Notes: generated by a model not told the origin, from the letters alone. Counted from the first letter of the stretch, positions 28,750 to 37,556 are shown. The stretch: 64,000 nucleotides of DNA from Metabacillus sp. KUDC1714 (GCF_014217835.1 NZ_CP055263.1:4777501-4841500); one strand, 5' to 3'. Program-made: numbers and translations.

Positions 28750-29763
28750 TTAATAAGCTACTTTACGATAATATCTTCTCGTTTCTAACGAATGATTCCG
28801 TTTCTCTTCTAAATGAACGCTCACACGTTGAAGAACAGTTGAGGTCACAATCGGTGATAAGTATTTTCGAAACTCAGGAACAATCCCCTTTAACTCGTAA
28901 TCTTGAGTATCAAACACTGTTAGTTTTTTCGTATACTTCTCAGCAAATCGTTCAACTCGTTCCATTAGAGGGCGTGTTTCGTCTTCGCCTTTAAGTAAAA
29001 TCATACTTGTGTCTTCTTCCACAATTTCTAATGTTCCATGGAAAAATTCAGCGGCATGAATTGATTTTGTTTTAATCCATTGCATTTCTTCAAGTACACA
29101 CATGGCATAGGAATAGGCACGTCCCATCGTATTTCCTGCTCCGACTAAAATATGATATGGCTCATCTTTATACGTTTCAGCAAACTCACATGCTTTTGAA
29201 TCAGCTTCCTCTTTTACACCCAGTAATAGTTCTGGAAGTGCTTCTAGTTGTTCCGCGAATGCTTCATATTTTGGAAAGTCACCTTTTTTATGCATGAGAT
29301 TAAAAATTAAGAACGAGAGAATTAATTGATTTGAATCACCCGCGAAGTCATTTTCCGCATAATTCACGATTGGATAATCAACTGTATCAGCTAAAGGCTT
29401 ATGGTATTCACCTGTGATTCCAATTGTTGTCGCGCCTTTTTCCTTACAATACTTTGCAGCAGCAACTGTTTCCTCTGTCGTACCAGAAAGTGAGGATAGG
29501 ATGACTAGTGACTTTTCGTTAAATTGTTGATTGTTCATCACAACAAATTCAGCGGCAATTTCAGCATAAACAGGGATTGATGATGTTGACTTGATCATAT
29601 ATTCAAACGGATAAAAAGTCGCAACAGCTCCACCAGATCCTAGTAAAAAAATATTCTTGTACTCTTGTTGACTCACTTTCTCAACAATTTCTTCGATCTC
29701 ACTTCTAAGTGCTACTGCCCCTCTTGTCACCTGTAAGTATTTCTCTTGATTAAAATTCAACAT
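28750..29763 (-). CDS. SIS-domain fructosamine-6-phosphate deglycase-like protein, operon 1
   Basis: The ATG at 29763 is preferred, since GGGAG lies at good spacing before it; an ATG at 29778 is upstream of that site. The 337-aa protein has two SIS folds, with LLGSGGAVATFYPFEYMI near residue 41, LSSLSGTTEETVAAAKYC near 95, and the FrlB-type active-site segment KSIHAAEFFHGTLEIVEED near 240. FrlB-like enzymes split 6-phosphofructosamines into glucose 6-phosphate and an amine. It pairs with the next kinase gene. Confidence 0.85.
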   Translation of the reverse strand: MLNFNQEKYLQVTRGAVALRSEIEEIVEKVSQQEYKNIFLLGSGGAVATFYPFEYMIKSTSSIPVYAEIAAEFVVMNNQQFNEKSLVILSSLSGTTEETVAAAKYCKEKGATTIGITGEYHKPLADTVDYPIVNYAENDFAGDSNQLILSFLIFNLMHKKGDFPKYEAFAEQLEALPELLLGVKEEADSKACEFAETYKDEPYHILVGAGNTMGRAYSYAMCVLEEMQWIKTKSIHAAEFFHGTLEIVEEDTSMILLKGEDETRPLMERVERFAEKYTKKLTVFDTQDYELKGIVPEFRKYLSPIVTSTVLQRVSVHLEEKRNHSLETRRYYRKVAY

Positions 29764-29830
29764 TTCTCTCACTCCCATTTTTTATTTATCATTTTCCTCA
29801 CTTTCTAAGTAAGGAGATAAAAACAAAATT

Positions 29831-29867
29831 CGTTATAATACATTATAATACGTTATGTATAATGTAT
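29831..29867 (-). promoter_or_regulatory. operator-like cluster upstream of the operon 1 SIS gene
   Basis: Direct and inverted TATAATAC/GTTATAAT elements are packed into 37 bp. TATAATACGTTAT (29844-29856) is the reverse complement of the site at 33407-33420 over 13 bases. Confidence 0.6.
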
Positions 29868-29910
29868 CCCTTTTCAACAATTCAGTCAACCACTTTCAGA
29901 ATTTTTTTTG

Positions 29911-29940
29911 ACAAAGAGAGCGTTATTCTGCTCTCTTTGT
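29911..29940 (-). other. hairpin directly after the permease stop codon
   Basis: ACAAAGAGAGC (29911-29921) pairs with GCTCTCTTTGT (29930-29940), starting two bases beyond the permease stop. No T tract follows on the minus strand, suggesting an mRNA-stability element rather than a full terminator. Confidence 0.6.
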
Positions 29941-29942
29941 CG

Positions 29943-30842
29943 TTAACCCTTTATACTTCCTGCGGCTAATCCTCTGATAAAATACTTTTGTGTGAAAATA
30001 AACAGGATGATAAGTGGAATGGCTGACATCACAAGTCCTGCCATTAACACTCCCCAATCAGTTCTTAATGCATCTCTGAATACTAATAAACCAGCTGTGA
30101 TCGGTTTAAGAGATTCGCTTTGAATGAAGAGAACGGAGAACAAGATTTCATTCCATGCGAAGTAAGCAGCTAAAATTATGGTTGTAAAGATAACAGGCTT
30201 ACTAATTGGTAAGAAAATTTTATAGAATATTTGAAAGCTATTACAGCCATCGATCCGCGCAGCTTCTTCAAGCTCCTTTGGAATCGATAGAAAAAATGCG
30301 CGAATAATCAGAATGGATAACGGTAACCGATAGGCGACAAAAGGTAATACAAGTGCCCAGTACGTATCATAGATTCCTAGATTTTGCGTTAATTCATAAA
30401 GTGGAATAAGCGCAACCTGTGGAGCAAACATTAACCCTGCAGATACAAACAATAGAAAAAACTTTTCCCCTTTTAATTGAAATCTAGCTAACGCATAAGC
30501 ACAAAGCGCTCCACATAATACGGTAAATAGACATGTTAATGTGGTCACAATCACACTATTTAAGAAGTATGTGGACACTCCGATGTTCCATGCTTCCACA
30601 TAATTTGAAATAAGCCACTTTTCTGGCATTGCCCAACTGCTAGTAAAAATTGACTTTGTGTCTTTGAATGAATTAATAATCATCCAAAATAACGGGTATG
30701 CAATTGCGACAAAGTAGAGGAACAAAAGGATGGAGACGAAGAAGGCTCCAATCGTTGTTCCATTAAGTTTTGATCTTTTCTTTTCAGGAAGAATGGTTGC
30801 ATTCAATTGTAGGTCAGTCGATTGGTTTTGAAGGTTACTCAT
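29943..30842 (-). CDS. sugar ABC transporter permease (MalG-type), operon 1
   Basis: This 299-aa permease has six membrane segments and the EAA loop ELEEAARIDGCNSFQIFYKIFLPISKP near residue 198, which contacts the ATPase. It belongs to the carbohydrate-uptake CUT1 group and pairs with the permease encoded 4 bp upstream. The ATG is preceded by GGAGGAGTGAGG. No ATPase gene is in the operon, so a shared MsmX/FrlP-type ATPase encoded elsewhere is probably used. Confidence 0.9.
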   Translation of the reverse strand: MSNLQNQSTDLQLNATILPEKKRSKLNGTTIGAFFVSILLFLYFVAIAYPLFWMIINSFKDTKSIFTSSWAMPEKWLISNYVEAWNIGVSTYFLNSVIVTTLTCLFTVLCGALCAYALARFQLKGEKFFLLFVSAGLMFAPQVALIPLYELTQNLGIYDTYWALVLPFVAYRLPLSILIIRAFFLSIPKELEEAARIDGCNSFQIFYKIFLPISKPVIFTTIILAAYFAWNEILFSVLFIQSESLKPITAGLLVFRDALRTDWGVLMAGLVMSAIPLIILFIFTQKYFIRGLAAGSIKG

Positions 30843-30846
30843 TTCC

Positions 30847-31722
30847 TCACTCCTCCCCTGTTTTAAATAGTTTTGCTTGGAATAAGTAAAAAACTAACGT
30901 AATCATTAACATGACATTTGCAATAGCCGATGCGTAGCCTAACTCACTATCAATAAACGCCTTTTGATATAAATACGTACTAAATACTTGGGTGGCATTT
31001 GCCGGACCGCCGACGGTTAGAACAAATACTTCATTAAACACTAAGAATGATCCAGTTATTGTGTACACAGACATAACGAAGATCATTTCCTTCGACTGTG
31101 GCACTGTTACATTTAGAAAGCGTTGGACTCTGTTCGCACCATCAATCGTTGCAGCTTCATATAGCTCTTGAGGAATCTTTTGTAAAGCTAGAATATAAAG
31201 CATCGCTGCCCAGCCAATATTTTGCCATTGTGAAACAGCAATCACAGCATACATCGCGGTTTCATGGTTTCCTAACCAGCCCGTAGCGAGAGACTCTAGT
31301 CCGATTAGCGTTAAAAAGGCATTGAGCAAACCAATCTCAGGATTATAAATATACTGAAAGAGAATCCCGATAACAGCCATTGATATTAACACAGGAAGAA
31401 AGTAGACGGTTCTTAGGAAGGTCGAAAATCTCCTGAAAATGATGTCCTCAAGGATTGCAGCTAAGATTAACCCACCAATAACCTGGAAAACAACGGATGT
31501 TCCAACAAATACTAAGTTATTCTTTAATGCCGTATAAAAAATAGGATCTTGAAAAAGACGAGTATAATTTGCGATATCGATAAACTCTTTTTCTGGTGAA
31601 AATGGACTCCACTCAAAAAAGCTTAACCAAAAATTTTTTACAATCGGGTAATAGACAAATAGAAGGAGTAAAAGAAACGCCGGGGCTAAATACAAATACT
31701 GAAAAAATCGTTTTTGGATCAT
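30847..31722 (-). CDS. sugar ABC transporter permease (MalF-type), operon 1
   Basis: The ATG at 31722 is at better spacing from AAAGGG than the one at 31731. The 291-aa protein has six membrane segments and the EAA loop ELYEAATIDGANRVQRFLNVTVPQSK. It is the partner of the next permease in a CUT1 sugar importer. A long spacer with a hairpin and a repetitive element separates it from the binding-protein gene. Confidence 0.9.
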   Translation of the reverse strand: MIQKRFFQYLYLAPAFLLLLLFVYYPIVKNFWLSFFEWSPFSPEKEFIDIANYTRLFQDPIFYTALKNNLVFVGTSVVFQVIGGLILAAILEDIIFRRFSTFLRTVYFLPVLISMAVIGILFQYIYNPEIGLLNAFLTLIGLESLATGWLGNHETAMYAVIAVSQWQNIGWAAMLYILALQKIPQELYEAATIDGANRVQRFLNVTVPQSKEMIFVMSVYTITGSFLVFNEVFVLTVGGPANATQVFSTYLYQKAFIDSELGYASAIANVMLMITLVFYLFQAKLFKTGEE

Positions 31723-31756
31723 ATATGACATCCCTTTACAAATAGATTTAAGGTAT

Positions 31757-31786
31757 GTGTTGACTAGGGTTTAAGCTAGTCAACAC
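31757..31786 (-). other. intercistronic hairpin after the solute-binding protein gene
   Basis: GTGTTGACTAG (31757-31767) pairs perfectly with CTAGTCAACAC (31776-31786). There is no T tract on the minus strand. Such stems commonly stabilise the upstream binding-protein mRNA relative to permease mRNA. Confidence 0.65.
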
Positions 31787-31834
31787 GGTTTTGTTTCCTT
31801 CTTAGGAAAATGTATATTTCTTGTACTTAGTATG

Positions 31835-31990
31835 AGCGCTTTGCATCCAGCTCCAGCACTAAAGCAGAAGTGGACTTCCCTCACCTCTGTATGATAAGTC
31901 AACATCGAATCGCTTGTGCTCTTCGTGTTTCCTTTATCTCCTACGGCTCAGTCCAGTCCATACGTCGCTAAGCGGGCGCTTGCGCTTTTG
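31835..31990. repeat. Bacillaceae intergenic repeat inside operon 1
   Basis: About 155 bp with GC content above its surroundings, including TCCAGCTCCAGCACT near the left end, ATAAGTCAAC in the middle and GGGCGCTTGCGCTTTTG at the right end. I recall similar tripartite sequences scattered in Bacillus and Geobacillus genomes. It lies between the binding-protein stop codon and the permease gene. Confidence 0.6.
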
Positions 31991-31994
31991 ATTC

Positions 31995-33272
31995 TTATTT
32001 CTTTATGGATTTAGCTGCGGCTTGTACTTGCTCCATTACCTGTTCAGGAGTTGCCGTTCCCGCATGCATTTGTTGAACACCTTCTATATAAGGCTTTGCG
32101 ACTCTAGAATCAACAGAGTTGTCTAACCAGTTTAAAATATCATCTGTTTCGGCAATCATATTCGTTAGCTTAATCTCCATGTCAGTTGCTGTATTTTCAT
32201 TTACAGCGCCTATTACCGCACTTGGCATACCTGCTTCTGTCATCAGTTTTTCGCCAATTTCTTTTGAAGTAAGGAATTTCAAGAATTTCATTGCTTCATC
32301 TGGATGTTTAGATGCTTGTGAAACCATAAATCCTTCCGGTGCACCGATGATTCCTGATTGTGTTCCTTCCCCACCTTCAACAGTCGGGAATTTAAAGGTA
32401 TCCCACTCAAACTCAGCTTCCTCAATAAAAGGTGCCTCAAATGTTTCTAGGAAAATCATCGCAGATTCTCCATTTAAGAAGAAGTTTCTCGCTTCCTCAT
32501 GCCCCAAAGAGTTTGTATTTTCATTAAAATATGGTTGGAGTTCGTCTAACTTCTTTAATGCCTCTATATACATCGGATCGGTGAACTCACTTTCTCCAAA
32601 CGTATTATCTTTTGCTAAAGTTTCAGGCTTCACCATTCGTTGATTCAGAGATGTAATATAATGTCCACCTGCCCACGGGAATTTATTTCCTAATAAAATC
32701 GGTGTTTCTTTTTTCTCTTTTAACGTTTTTAATAGATCCATAAACTCAGTCCAAGTCTCTGGTGGTGTTAAATTGTGTTTGGCAAACATTTCTTTGTTGT
32801 AGTAAAAGACCTTTGAATCTGTATACAGAGGCACACCATAATTTTTACCTTCATAAGTAAATGGCTTTGTTGCCATTAACTGTTCTGACCATTCTTTATC
32901 TTCTTCATAATATTTTGTAATGTCTAAGGCAATATTTTCTCTAATGAACTTATCTCCATATTCTCCTACCCAGGTAAAGAAAATGTCTGGTGGATTGTCA
33001 TTCCCTAAGATGACGTTGATTTTCTGTCTGTAATCATCATTTAAGGCTGTCACTTGTTCGATTTTAATATTGGGATTTTCTTTTTCAAACTGAGCAATCA
33101 CATCGTTATAAAACGTTTTGTATGGTTCATTTGGCCATCTGTGTAAAAATGTTAATGTTACCTTTCCATCCTCTGACGAACCATCATCTGAGGAAGTAGA
33201 ATTGGATGAACAGCCTACGATTAATGATAATATCAATAAAACATTTAACATGATCCCCCAACAACGTTTCAT
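31995..33272 (-). CDS. sugar ABC transporter substrate-binding lipoprotein, operon 1
   Basis: This 425-aa protein has a lipoprotein signal ending LIVGC with the lipid-bearing cysteine at residue 21, followed by a serine-rich linker. The rest is a family-1 extracellular solute-binding fold (LTFLHRWPNEPYKTFYNDVIAQFEKENPNIKI). It shares the unusual HRWPNEP motif with the binding protein of operon 2, so the two are paralogues and probably bind related ligands. A possible internal promoter with an operator-like site lies upstream. Confidence 0.9.
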   Translation of the reverse strand: MKRCWGIMLNVLLILSLIVGCSSNSTSSDDGSSEDGKVTLTFLHRWPNEPYKTFYNDVIAQFEKENPNIKIEQVTALNDDYRQKINVILGNDNPPDIFFTWVGEYGDKFIRENIALDITKYYEEDKEWSEQLMATKPFTYEGKNYGVPLYTDSKVFYYNKEMFAKHNLTPPETWTEFMDLLKTLKEKKETPILLGNKFPWAGGHYITSLNQRMVKPETLAKDNTFGESEFTDPMYIEALKKLDELQPYFNENTNSLGHEEARNFFLNGESAMIFLETFEAPFIEEAEFEWDTFKFPTVEGGEGTQSGIIGAPEGFMVSQASKHPDEAMKFLKFLTSKEIGEKLMTEAGMPSAVIGAVNENTATDMEIKLTNMIAETDDILNWLDNSVDSRVAKPYIEGVQQMHAGTATPEQVMEQVQAAAKSIKK

Positions 33273-33406
33273 TTCATTACCCCCTTGAAATCCTTATTCA
33301 GATCTTAGTTAACTAAACACTTCAGCAAAAAATTCTAAAAAAGTACTCTAGTAAACAATCCCCCCTTTCAAATGAATTTTATGTTATTGAATAGTTTAGA
33401 ACATTA

Positions 33407-33420
33407 TATAACGTATTATA
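33407..33420 (-). promoter_or_regulatory. operator-like site upstream of the binding-protein gene
   Basis: TATAACGTATTATA is a 14-bp near-palindrome in a 187-bp intergenic gap. The same sequence recurs inverted at 29844 and, with two changes, at 35718. Confidence 0.6.
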
Positions 33421-33459
33421 GTGCTATAAATTTCCCCTCACCAAATAACTAATGAATGC

Positions 33460-33888
33460 TTACTCCCCAATAACCTGGATATAGACCTTTCGACTTTGCG
33501 GTCCATCAAACTCTGCTAAATAAATATCTTGGGCATGGCCAGAAATCATTTTTCCATCCTGGATCGGTAACATACAGCTATTTCCTGATAACATCGACTT
33601 CAAATGACCTGGTGCATTACTTCCTGTGGCTCCATACGATGGTAGAAAATGCGCATGCGCATATGGTTCATGCTTTGGGATCAGCCTTTCAAGTGTTTCC
33701 TCAATATCAATTTCCAAGCAATCCAGACCTTCGTTCACCATAATTCCTGTTGTCGTATGTGCTGTGATCACCGCGACCAATCCGTTTTGAATCCCAGATT
33801 CAGCAACAAATTCTCGAACCGTTTCCGTAATTTTAATTAACTGAAACTCTGACTGAGTAAGTAAAACGATATTTGTCAATTTCACCAT
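33460..33888 (-). CDS. yjbQ: YjbQ/UPF0047 family protein
   Basis: This 142-aa protein is full length for the YjbQ family, with VITAHTTTGIMVNEG near residue 42, PGHLKSMLSG near 92 and GKMISGHAQDIYLAEFDGPQSRKVYIQV at the end. The histidines and glutamate of these motifs form a metal site. YjbQ homologues have weak thiamine-phosphate synthase activity and an unresolved true role. It follows the amidohydrolase by 8 bp, so both belong to the sugar operon, which is an unusual partner for YjbQ. Confidence 0.9.
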   Translation of the reverse strand: MVKLTNIVLLTQSEFQLIKITETVREFVAESGIQNGLVAVITAHTTTGIMVNEGLDCLEIDIEETLERLIPKHEPYAHAHFLPSYGATGSNAPGHLKSMLSGNSCMLPIQDGKMISGHAQDIYLAEFDGPQSRKVYIQVIGE

Positions 33889-33896
33889 CTGATCAT

Positions 33897-34748
33897 CTAT
33901 CCTTTCAGCCCTAAGAATTTTTCAGCGTTAGTGCCTAAGATTTTATCCAATGTTGACCTTCTCATAGGTAAGCTCTCAAGTGCTGGCTTTAAGCGATTCG
34001 CTCGGAATCTTGGTGTATTCGAACCGAACATGACCTGATCCTTAAGATTTCGATCAATCCATAAAGGTCCCATATTTTTCGTGAAAATCTGTTCATAAAA
34101 ATCCTTCGCCGTATCCATATACAGCATGGACGTATCCGTATATACATTAGGATATTTCAGCATTAACATGATCGTTTCATTGATCCAAGGCCAACCAAAA
34201 TGGGCTAAGCAAATTCTTAATTCCGGATGATGCAAGGCAACTTCCTCGAAATGTATTGGCTGTGAATACTTTGCTAACGCATTCGGCTCCCAGCTCATCC
34301 CAGCATGAAACATAATCGGCTTATTGTACTCTACACATTTCTCATAAATTGGTTTTAATCGTTCATCATTCGGATAAAACGCCTGTTTAGACGGGTGCAG
34401 CTTTAACCCCATTAACCCAAGATCCTTAAATGCATAATCTAGGACATCAAGTGCATCTGGGCGATGTGGATCAACACTAGCAAACCCGATAAATCGATCA
34501 GGAACCATGTCCACAAGCTTCTTTATCTCCTCATTTGAAACAACATGACCACCAGCAATTGTTGAAATATCCTCAGGCAGCAAAACGGATTTATCAATCC
34601 CTCCATAATCCATCCCCACTAAAATTTGCTCGATTGACTGTGGAGACTGCTTAAAAATCCCAAACTGCTCCTTCCGAAATGCGAGAGTTTCCTCGTCATC
34701 ACAGATTCCCTCGAAAAAAATGGGATGTGTATGTACATCTATGACCAT
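33897..34748 (-). CDS. amidohydrolase-2 family metal-dependent hydrolase, operon 1
   Basis: The ATG at 34748 follows AAAGGTGG; the TTG at 34766 is upstream of that site. The 283-aa TIM-barrel protein has the metal-binding DVHTH at residues 4-8, LKLHPSKQ near 120, IMFHAGMSWEP near 149, ICLAHFGWPW near 182 and GSNTPRFR near 241. This is the COG2159 group, which hydrolyses lactones and amides or decarboxylates aromatic acids. Within an Amadori-sugar-type operon a lactone, amide or imine hydrolysis step is plausible but unproven. Confidence 0.85.
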   Translation of the reverse strand: MVIDVHTHPIFFEGICDDEETLAFRKEQFGIFKQSPQSIEQILVGMDYGGIDKSVLLPEDISTIAGGHVVSNEEIKKLVDMVPDRFIGFASVDPHRPDALDVLDYAFKDLGLMGLKLHPSKQAFYPNDERLKPIYEKCVEYNKPIMFHAGMSWEPNALAKYSQPIHFEEVALHHPELRICLAHFGWPWINETIMLMLKYPNVYTDTSMLYMDTAKDFYEQIFTKNMGPLWIDRNLKDQVMFGSNTPRFRANRLKPALESLPMRRSTLDKILGTNAEKFLGLKG

Positions 34749-34807
34749 ATGAATTCCACCTTTCAATCTATTAAGCTAACTCCAACAATCATTGCAACTT
34801 GATTATC

Positions 34808-35590
34808 CTAATATGGCTCAAACTTAGCGATAACTCCAGCTGCTGTTTTTGCACCATTTTTCAAACAGTCTTGCACACTAAAACCATTGACCACTCCAAA
34901 CATGAATCCTGCGATAAATGAATCCCCGGCGCCAACCGTGTTGACAACATCCACCTCGATTGCTGCTTCCTTATAAAAAGTTGTTCCATCATAGGAAAGA
35001 CTTCCATTTTCACCGATGGTAACGGTTACAATTTTAGGACCGTGACTTTTGGCTTTTTTCATAAATTCCTCGATGTATTCATCATGCTGATCATAGGAGA
35101 AAAATGCATAGTTTACATGAGGTAGAATCGTTTTGATTTCTGGTTTATGATGATAGGTAGAGAAGTCAAATATTACTTTGCTGCCATTGCTTCTGATTGT
35201 AGGAAGCAAATCGATGACCTTTCCGAATAGATCTGTATGAACATAATCAAACTCTTTGAGAAATTCGATATCATCACTTGTAAGGGAAAAATCTTTCATG
35301 ACTCCTTCAAGAAGTTCGCCATGCACACGGTCATTTCCGTTTAGCTGCATCTTAATAACAGCTGTATTCCCTGCTTCTTCACGTAGATGTGATAGTTCAA
35401 TTCCCTCTTTTTTTAATGTATCGATCATTAATTGACCGTACTCATCATCCCCGACAACGCTAACGACAGAGGTTTGAAGTCCAAAACGACTCATATGAAT
35501 GACAAAATCGATACCATTACCGGTAGGGTATAATCTTTGTAAATTTTCATAAATATCAACACAATTAAAACCAACTGCGGCAATCTTCAT
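34808..35590 (-). CDS. PfkB-family sugar kinase, first gene of operon 1
   Basis: This 260-aa ribokinase-fold protein ends with NTVGAGDSFIAGFMFG, with the catalytic aspartate intact. Its first motif is altered: YPTGNGIDFVIHMSRFG replaces the usual GGN, so substrate contacts probably differ from those of the other two PfkB proteins here. AAGGGGGAG precedes the ATG. It begins an eight-gene operon that also ends with a PfkB gene, so one operon carries two distinct kinases. Confidence 0.85.
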   Translation of the reverse strand: MKIAAVGFNCVDIYENLQRLYPTGNGIDFVIHMSRFGLQTSVVSVVGDDEYGQLMIDTLKKEGIELSHLREEAGNTAVIKMQLNGNDRVHGELLEGVMKDFSLTSDDIEFLKEFDYVHTDLFGKVIDLLPTIRSNGSKVIFDFSTYHHKPEIKTILPHVNYAFFSYDQHDEYIEEFMKKAKSHGPKIVTVTIGENGSLSYDGTTFYKEAAIEVDVVNTVGAGDSFIAGFMFGVVNGFSVQDCLKNGAKTAAGVIAKFEPY

Positions 35591-35717
35591 CTGACTCCCC
35601 CTTGTTCAGATTCTTAAAAATTGAATAGGAAAGATCTATTTCTAGTATTCAACTGATCTATTATATAATCACCCCATCTTTCCTTTTTAGCTTTTAGTAT
35701 AATTGTATATAATGTAA

Positions 35718-35731
35718 TATAACCTATTATG
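35718..35731 (-). promoter_or_regulatory. operator-like site upstream of operon 1
   Basis: TATAACCTATTATG differs at two positions from TATAACGTATTATA (33407-33420). It lies 128 bp upstream of the first gene in an AT-rich promoter region. Confidence 0.5.
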
Positions 35732-36129
35732 ATGTTACATCAATTGCTGGATTTGGTCAATATTCAATACATTGTTTTTCTATTAGTTTTTGTCGTCATT
35801 TTTTTTAAGAGGCTAGGGATTTTTGTCGAGGTTTGGGTGTTGTTGCTGGATTATAAGTGAGATTGTGGTCGTTTAGTATAAGACAGGGAGAAAGTAAAGA
35901 TAGTGTATATGGGAAAGAGTATGACTCAATCGGGGCGTGATTAGTAACTGATCACTTTTATTCTTGGAATGTATGCCTTTTTTGGGATAGGATTTCTTAA
36001 CGTAAAAGATCCATTGTTGTATAAGTTCAATTTTGAAACGATAAATATCAAAATGACCAACTGTCATTGAAATAAAGTCACGATGTTTATAATAGCGATG
36101 AGATGTTTTGAACAAAGTTGTGATGTTTT
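35732..36129. other. non-coding region upstream of operon 1
   Basis: AT-rich. An 80-codon reverse frame at 35873-36115 lacks a ribosome binding site and family features and is not accepted. No other structure was seen. Confidence 0.4.
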
Positions 36130-36163
36130 ACCCCTTTGTTATTTTTAGCCAAAGGGGTGTTTT
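36130..36163 (+). terminator. hairpin just upstream of the tnsA remnant
   Basis: ACCCCTTTG (36130-36138) pairs with CAAAGGGGT (36150-36158), followed by GTTTTT on the plus strand, ending at the tnsA-like ATG. Confidence 0.65.
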
Positions 36164-36164
36164 T

Positions 36165-36544
36165 ATGTCTAAAAGAATAAGAACATCTGAGATTGAAAAA
36201 TGGTTTATAGAATCCCGCGGTACAGGAATAGGTACATACTATCAGACTTGGTTAAAGATTAAAGACTTATCCTAATTAGTTCGGCCAACGAGACTAAAAG
36301 GCAAAAAGACGAGCAGAGAGCATGAGTTTTTATCAAGTTGGGAACGAAGCTATTTTTTGTGACTGAATTTTCAGTATCGGTAGTGGATATTCGTGAGTTG
36401 CCAAAAGAAGGTACGATACTAGCGAGATATACATTACGTGAAAACTCGTCTGGTCAACAAAAGGGGCAAAAACATATCTCTAAAAGGACGCAAGAAACTC
36501 GGATAATTTTTTTCAAAGTAATGGTACCACTGATTCGTTTATAA
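36165..36544 (+). pseudogene. tnsA: decayed TnsA-like endonuclease gene (Tn7-type transposon remnant)
   Basis: Three frames read in turn give successive parts of a TnsA-like protein: MSKRIRTSEIEKWFIESRG and YYQTWLKIKDLS, stop; then RPTRLKGKKTSREHEFLSSW; then TEFSVSVVDIRELPKEGT in a third frame. This follows the order I know for Bacillus Tn7-like TnsA: a basic N-terminus with GRG-x-G, RLKG-x-KT, the HxFLS-x-xE block, then VVDIRE-QFP. At least one stop and two frameshifts are present, and the later domain is not recognisable. No TnsB, TnsC or TniQ gene follows. Confidence 0.65.
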
Positions 36545-36584
36545 CTAAGCATTTAGACAGCTTAAAAGACAATTTACTGTGTAA

Positions 36585-37556
36585 TTAACTTCGCTCGGAC
36601 TCATCTCGAAGGGCTCGACGGCGTTCGTGCAGCACCAGCAGGATAATCATCCCCATTATCACACCTAAGACGATGCCGGCCTCTGTGGTTAACAACCATG
36701 CCAATGGGTATTCTGGGGAGGGTGGCGCATCGAGTCGAACTGAAGATAAGGCAGAATATAGGTTGTTGGAGAACAGCATTCCCGAGGAAATCCATGCCGC
36801 TGCCATTGGGGGCAGAAACCACCTCGACCCACGTCGGGATGCTATCACCAGTATTCCCCACGCACCAGTAAGGGACCACACACCTGTACTCAATGATAGG
36901 AGGTGCCACCACAGATCGCGTTCATCCATTGTTGCCGTGTCGATGCCGAAAGTGCCGCCAACCGCCCAAAACACCTTGATTACACCGAGTAGGATGCAGC
37001 CGGCAGCGACGATTCTAGCCAAGATGATCTGCAGTTGTCTAGTGTTGCCCGGCAACTCCTTGTAGTCGGTTGTTCCACTCAGCGCCTCTGGCCAACGTGC
37101 CTTTGCATACCCCGCCAATGCAATCGGCAGGAAGATGCCGATCCCGAAAAGCGAGATCATGACGAAAATTTGCTCGAATACCCAGAAGTCGGCGGCACCT
37201 GCCTCTTGATCCCGGATCATAGCTGCAGGTCCTAGAATCGGTGCTATCAAGAGCATGGGTACGAGTAACCCGGTACCAACCCAAACCGGCAGAGCAACCA
37301 TCCACGCGGGTAATCGCTCTCCCCACGGTCTGCAGAACGCCATTGCAAGAAGGATACCAATCGCAGCGAGAACCGCGGTAACTGCGTTTATCATTCGCCA
37401 GCTGGCATCACCCATTTGCTCGGTTGGAAGGAAGAGTCCGAAAGTCCATACGATTTTGATCAGTAGATAAGGCGTTACTGCTATGGCTGCACCATAACCG
37501 CAGATTTTACGCAACTTCAACAATCTTGAGACCTGCCTCTCTACCGTACCTGTCAC
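36585..37556 (-). CDS. GC-rich polytopic membrane protein, probably foreign
   Basis: This 323-aa protein has about eight to nine membrane segments and is rich in alanine, tryptophan and arginine. Its DNA is visibly GC-rich (more than half G+C) against AT-rich neighbours, and its codon use looks actinobacterial. The start is taken as GTG 37556, seven bases after GGAGG and overlapping the TGA of a 19-aa ORF as GTGA; a GTG at 37558-37562 is too close to the site. No family was recognised. Composition and the adjacent transposon remnant point to horizontal transfer. Confidence 0.75.
   Translation of the reverse strand: MTGTVERQVSRLLKLRKICGYGAAIAVTPYLLIKIVWTFGLFLPTEQMGDASWRMINAVTAVLAAIGILLAMAFCRPWGERLPAWMVALPVWVGTGLLVPMLLIAPILGPAAMIRDQEAGAADFWVFEQIFVMISLFGIGIFLPIALAGYAKARWPEALSGTTDYKELPGNTRQLQIILARIVAAGCILLGVIKVFWAVGGTFGIDTATMDERDLWWHLLSLSTGVWSLTGAWGILVIASRRGSRWFLPPMAAAWISSGMLFSNNLYSALSSVRLDAPPSPEYPLAWLLTTEAGIVLGVIMGMIILLVLHERRRALRDESERS

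Noticed and set aside
35873..36115. 80-codon minus-strand ORF
   Set aside because: No ribosome binding site, low-complexity composition and no recognisable family; it lies in AT-rich upstream DNA.
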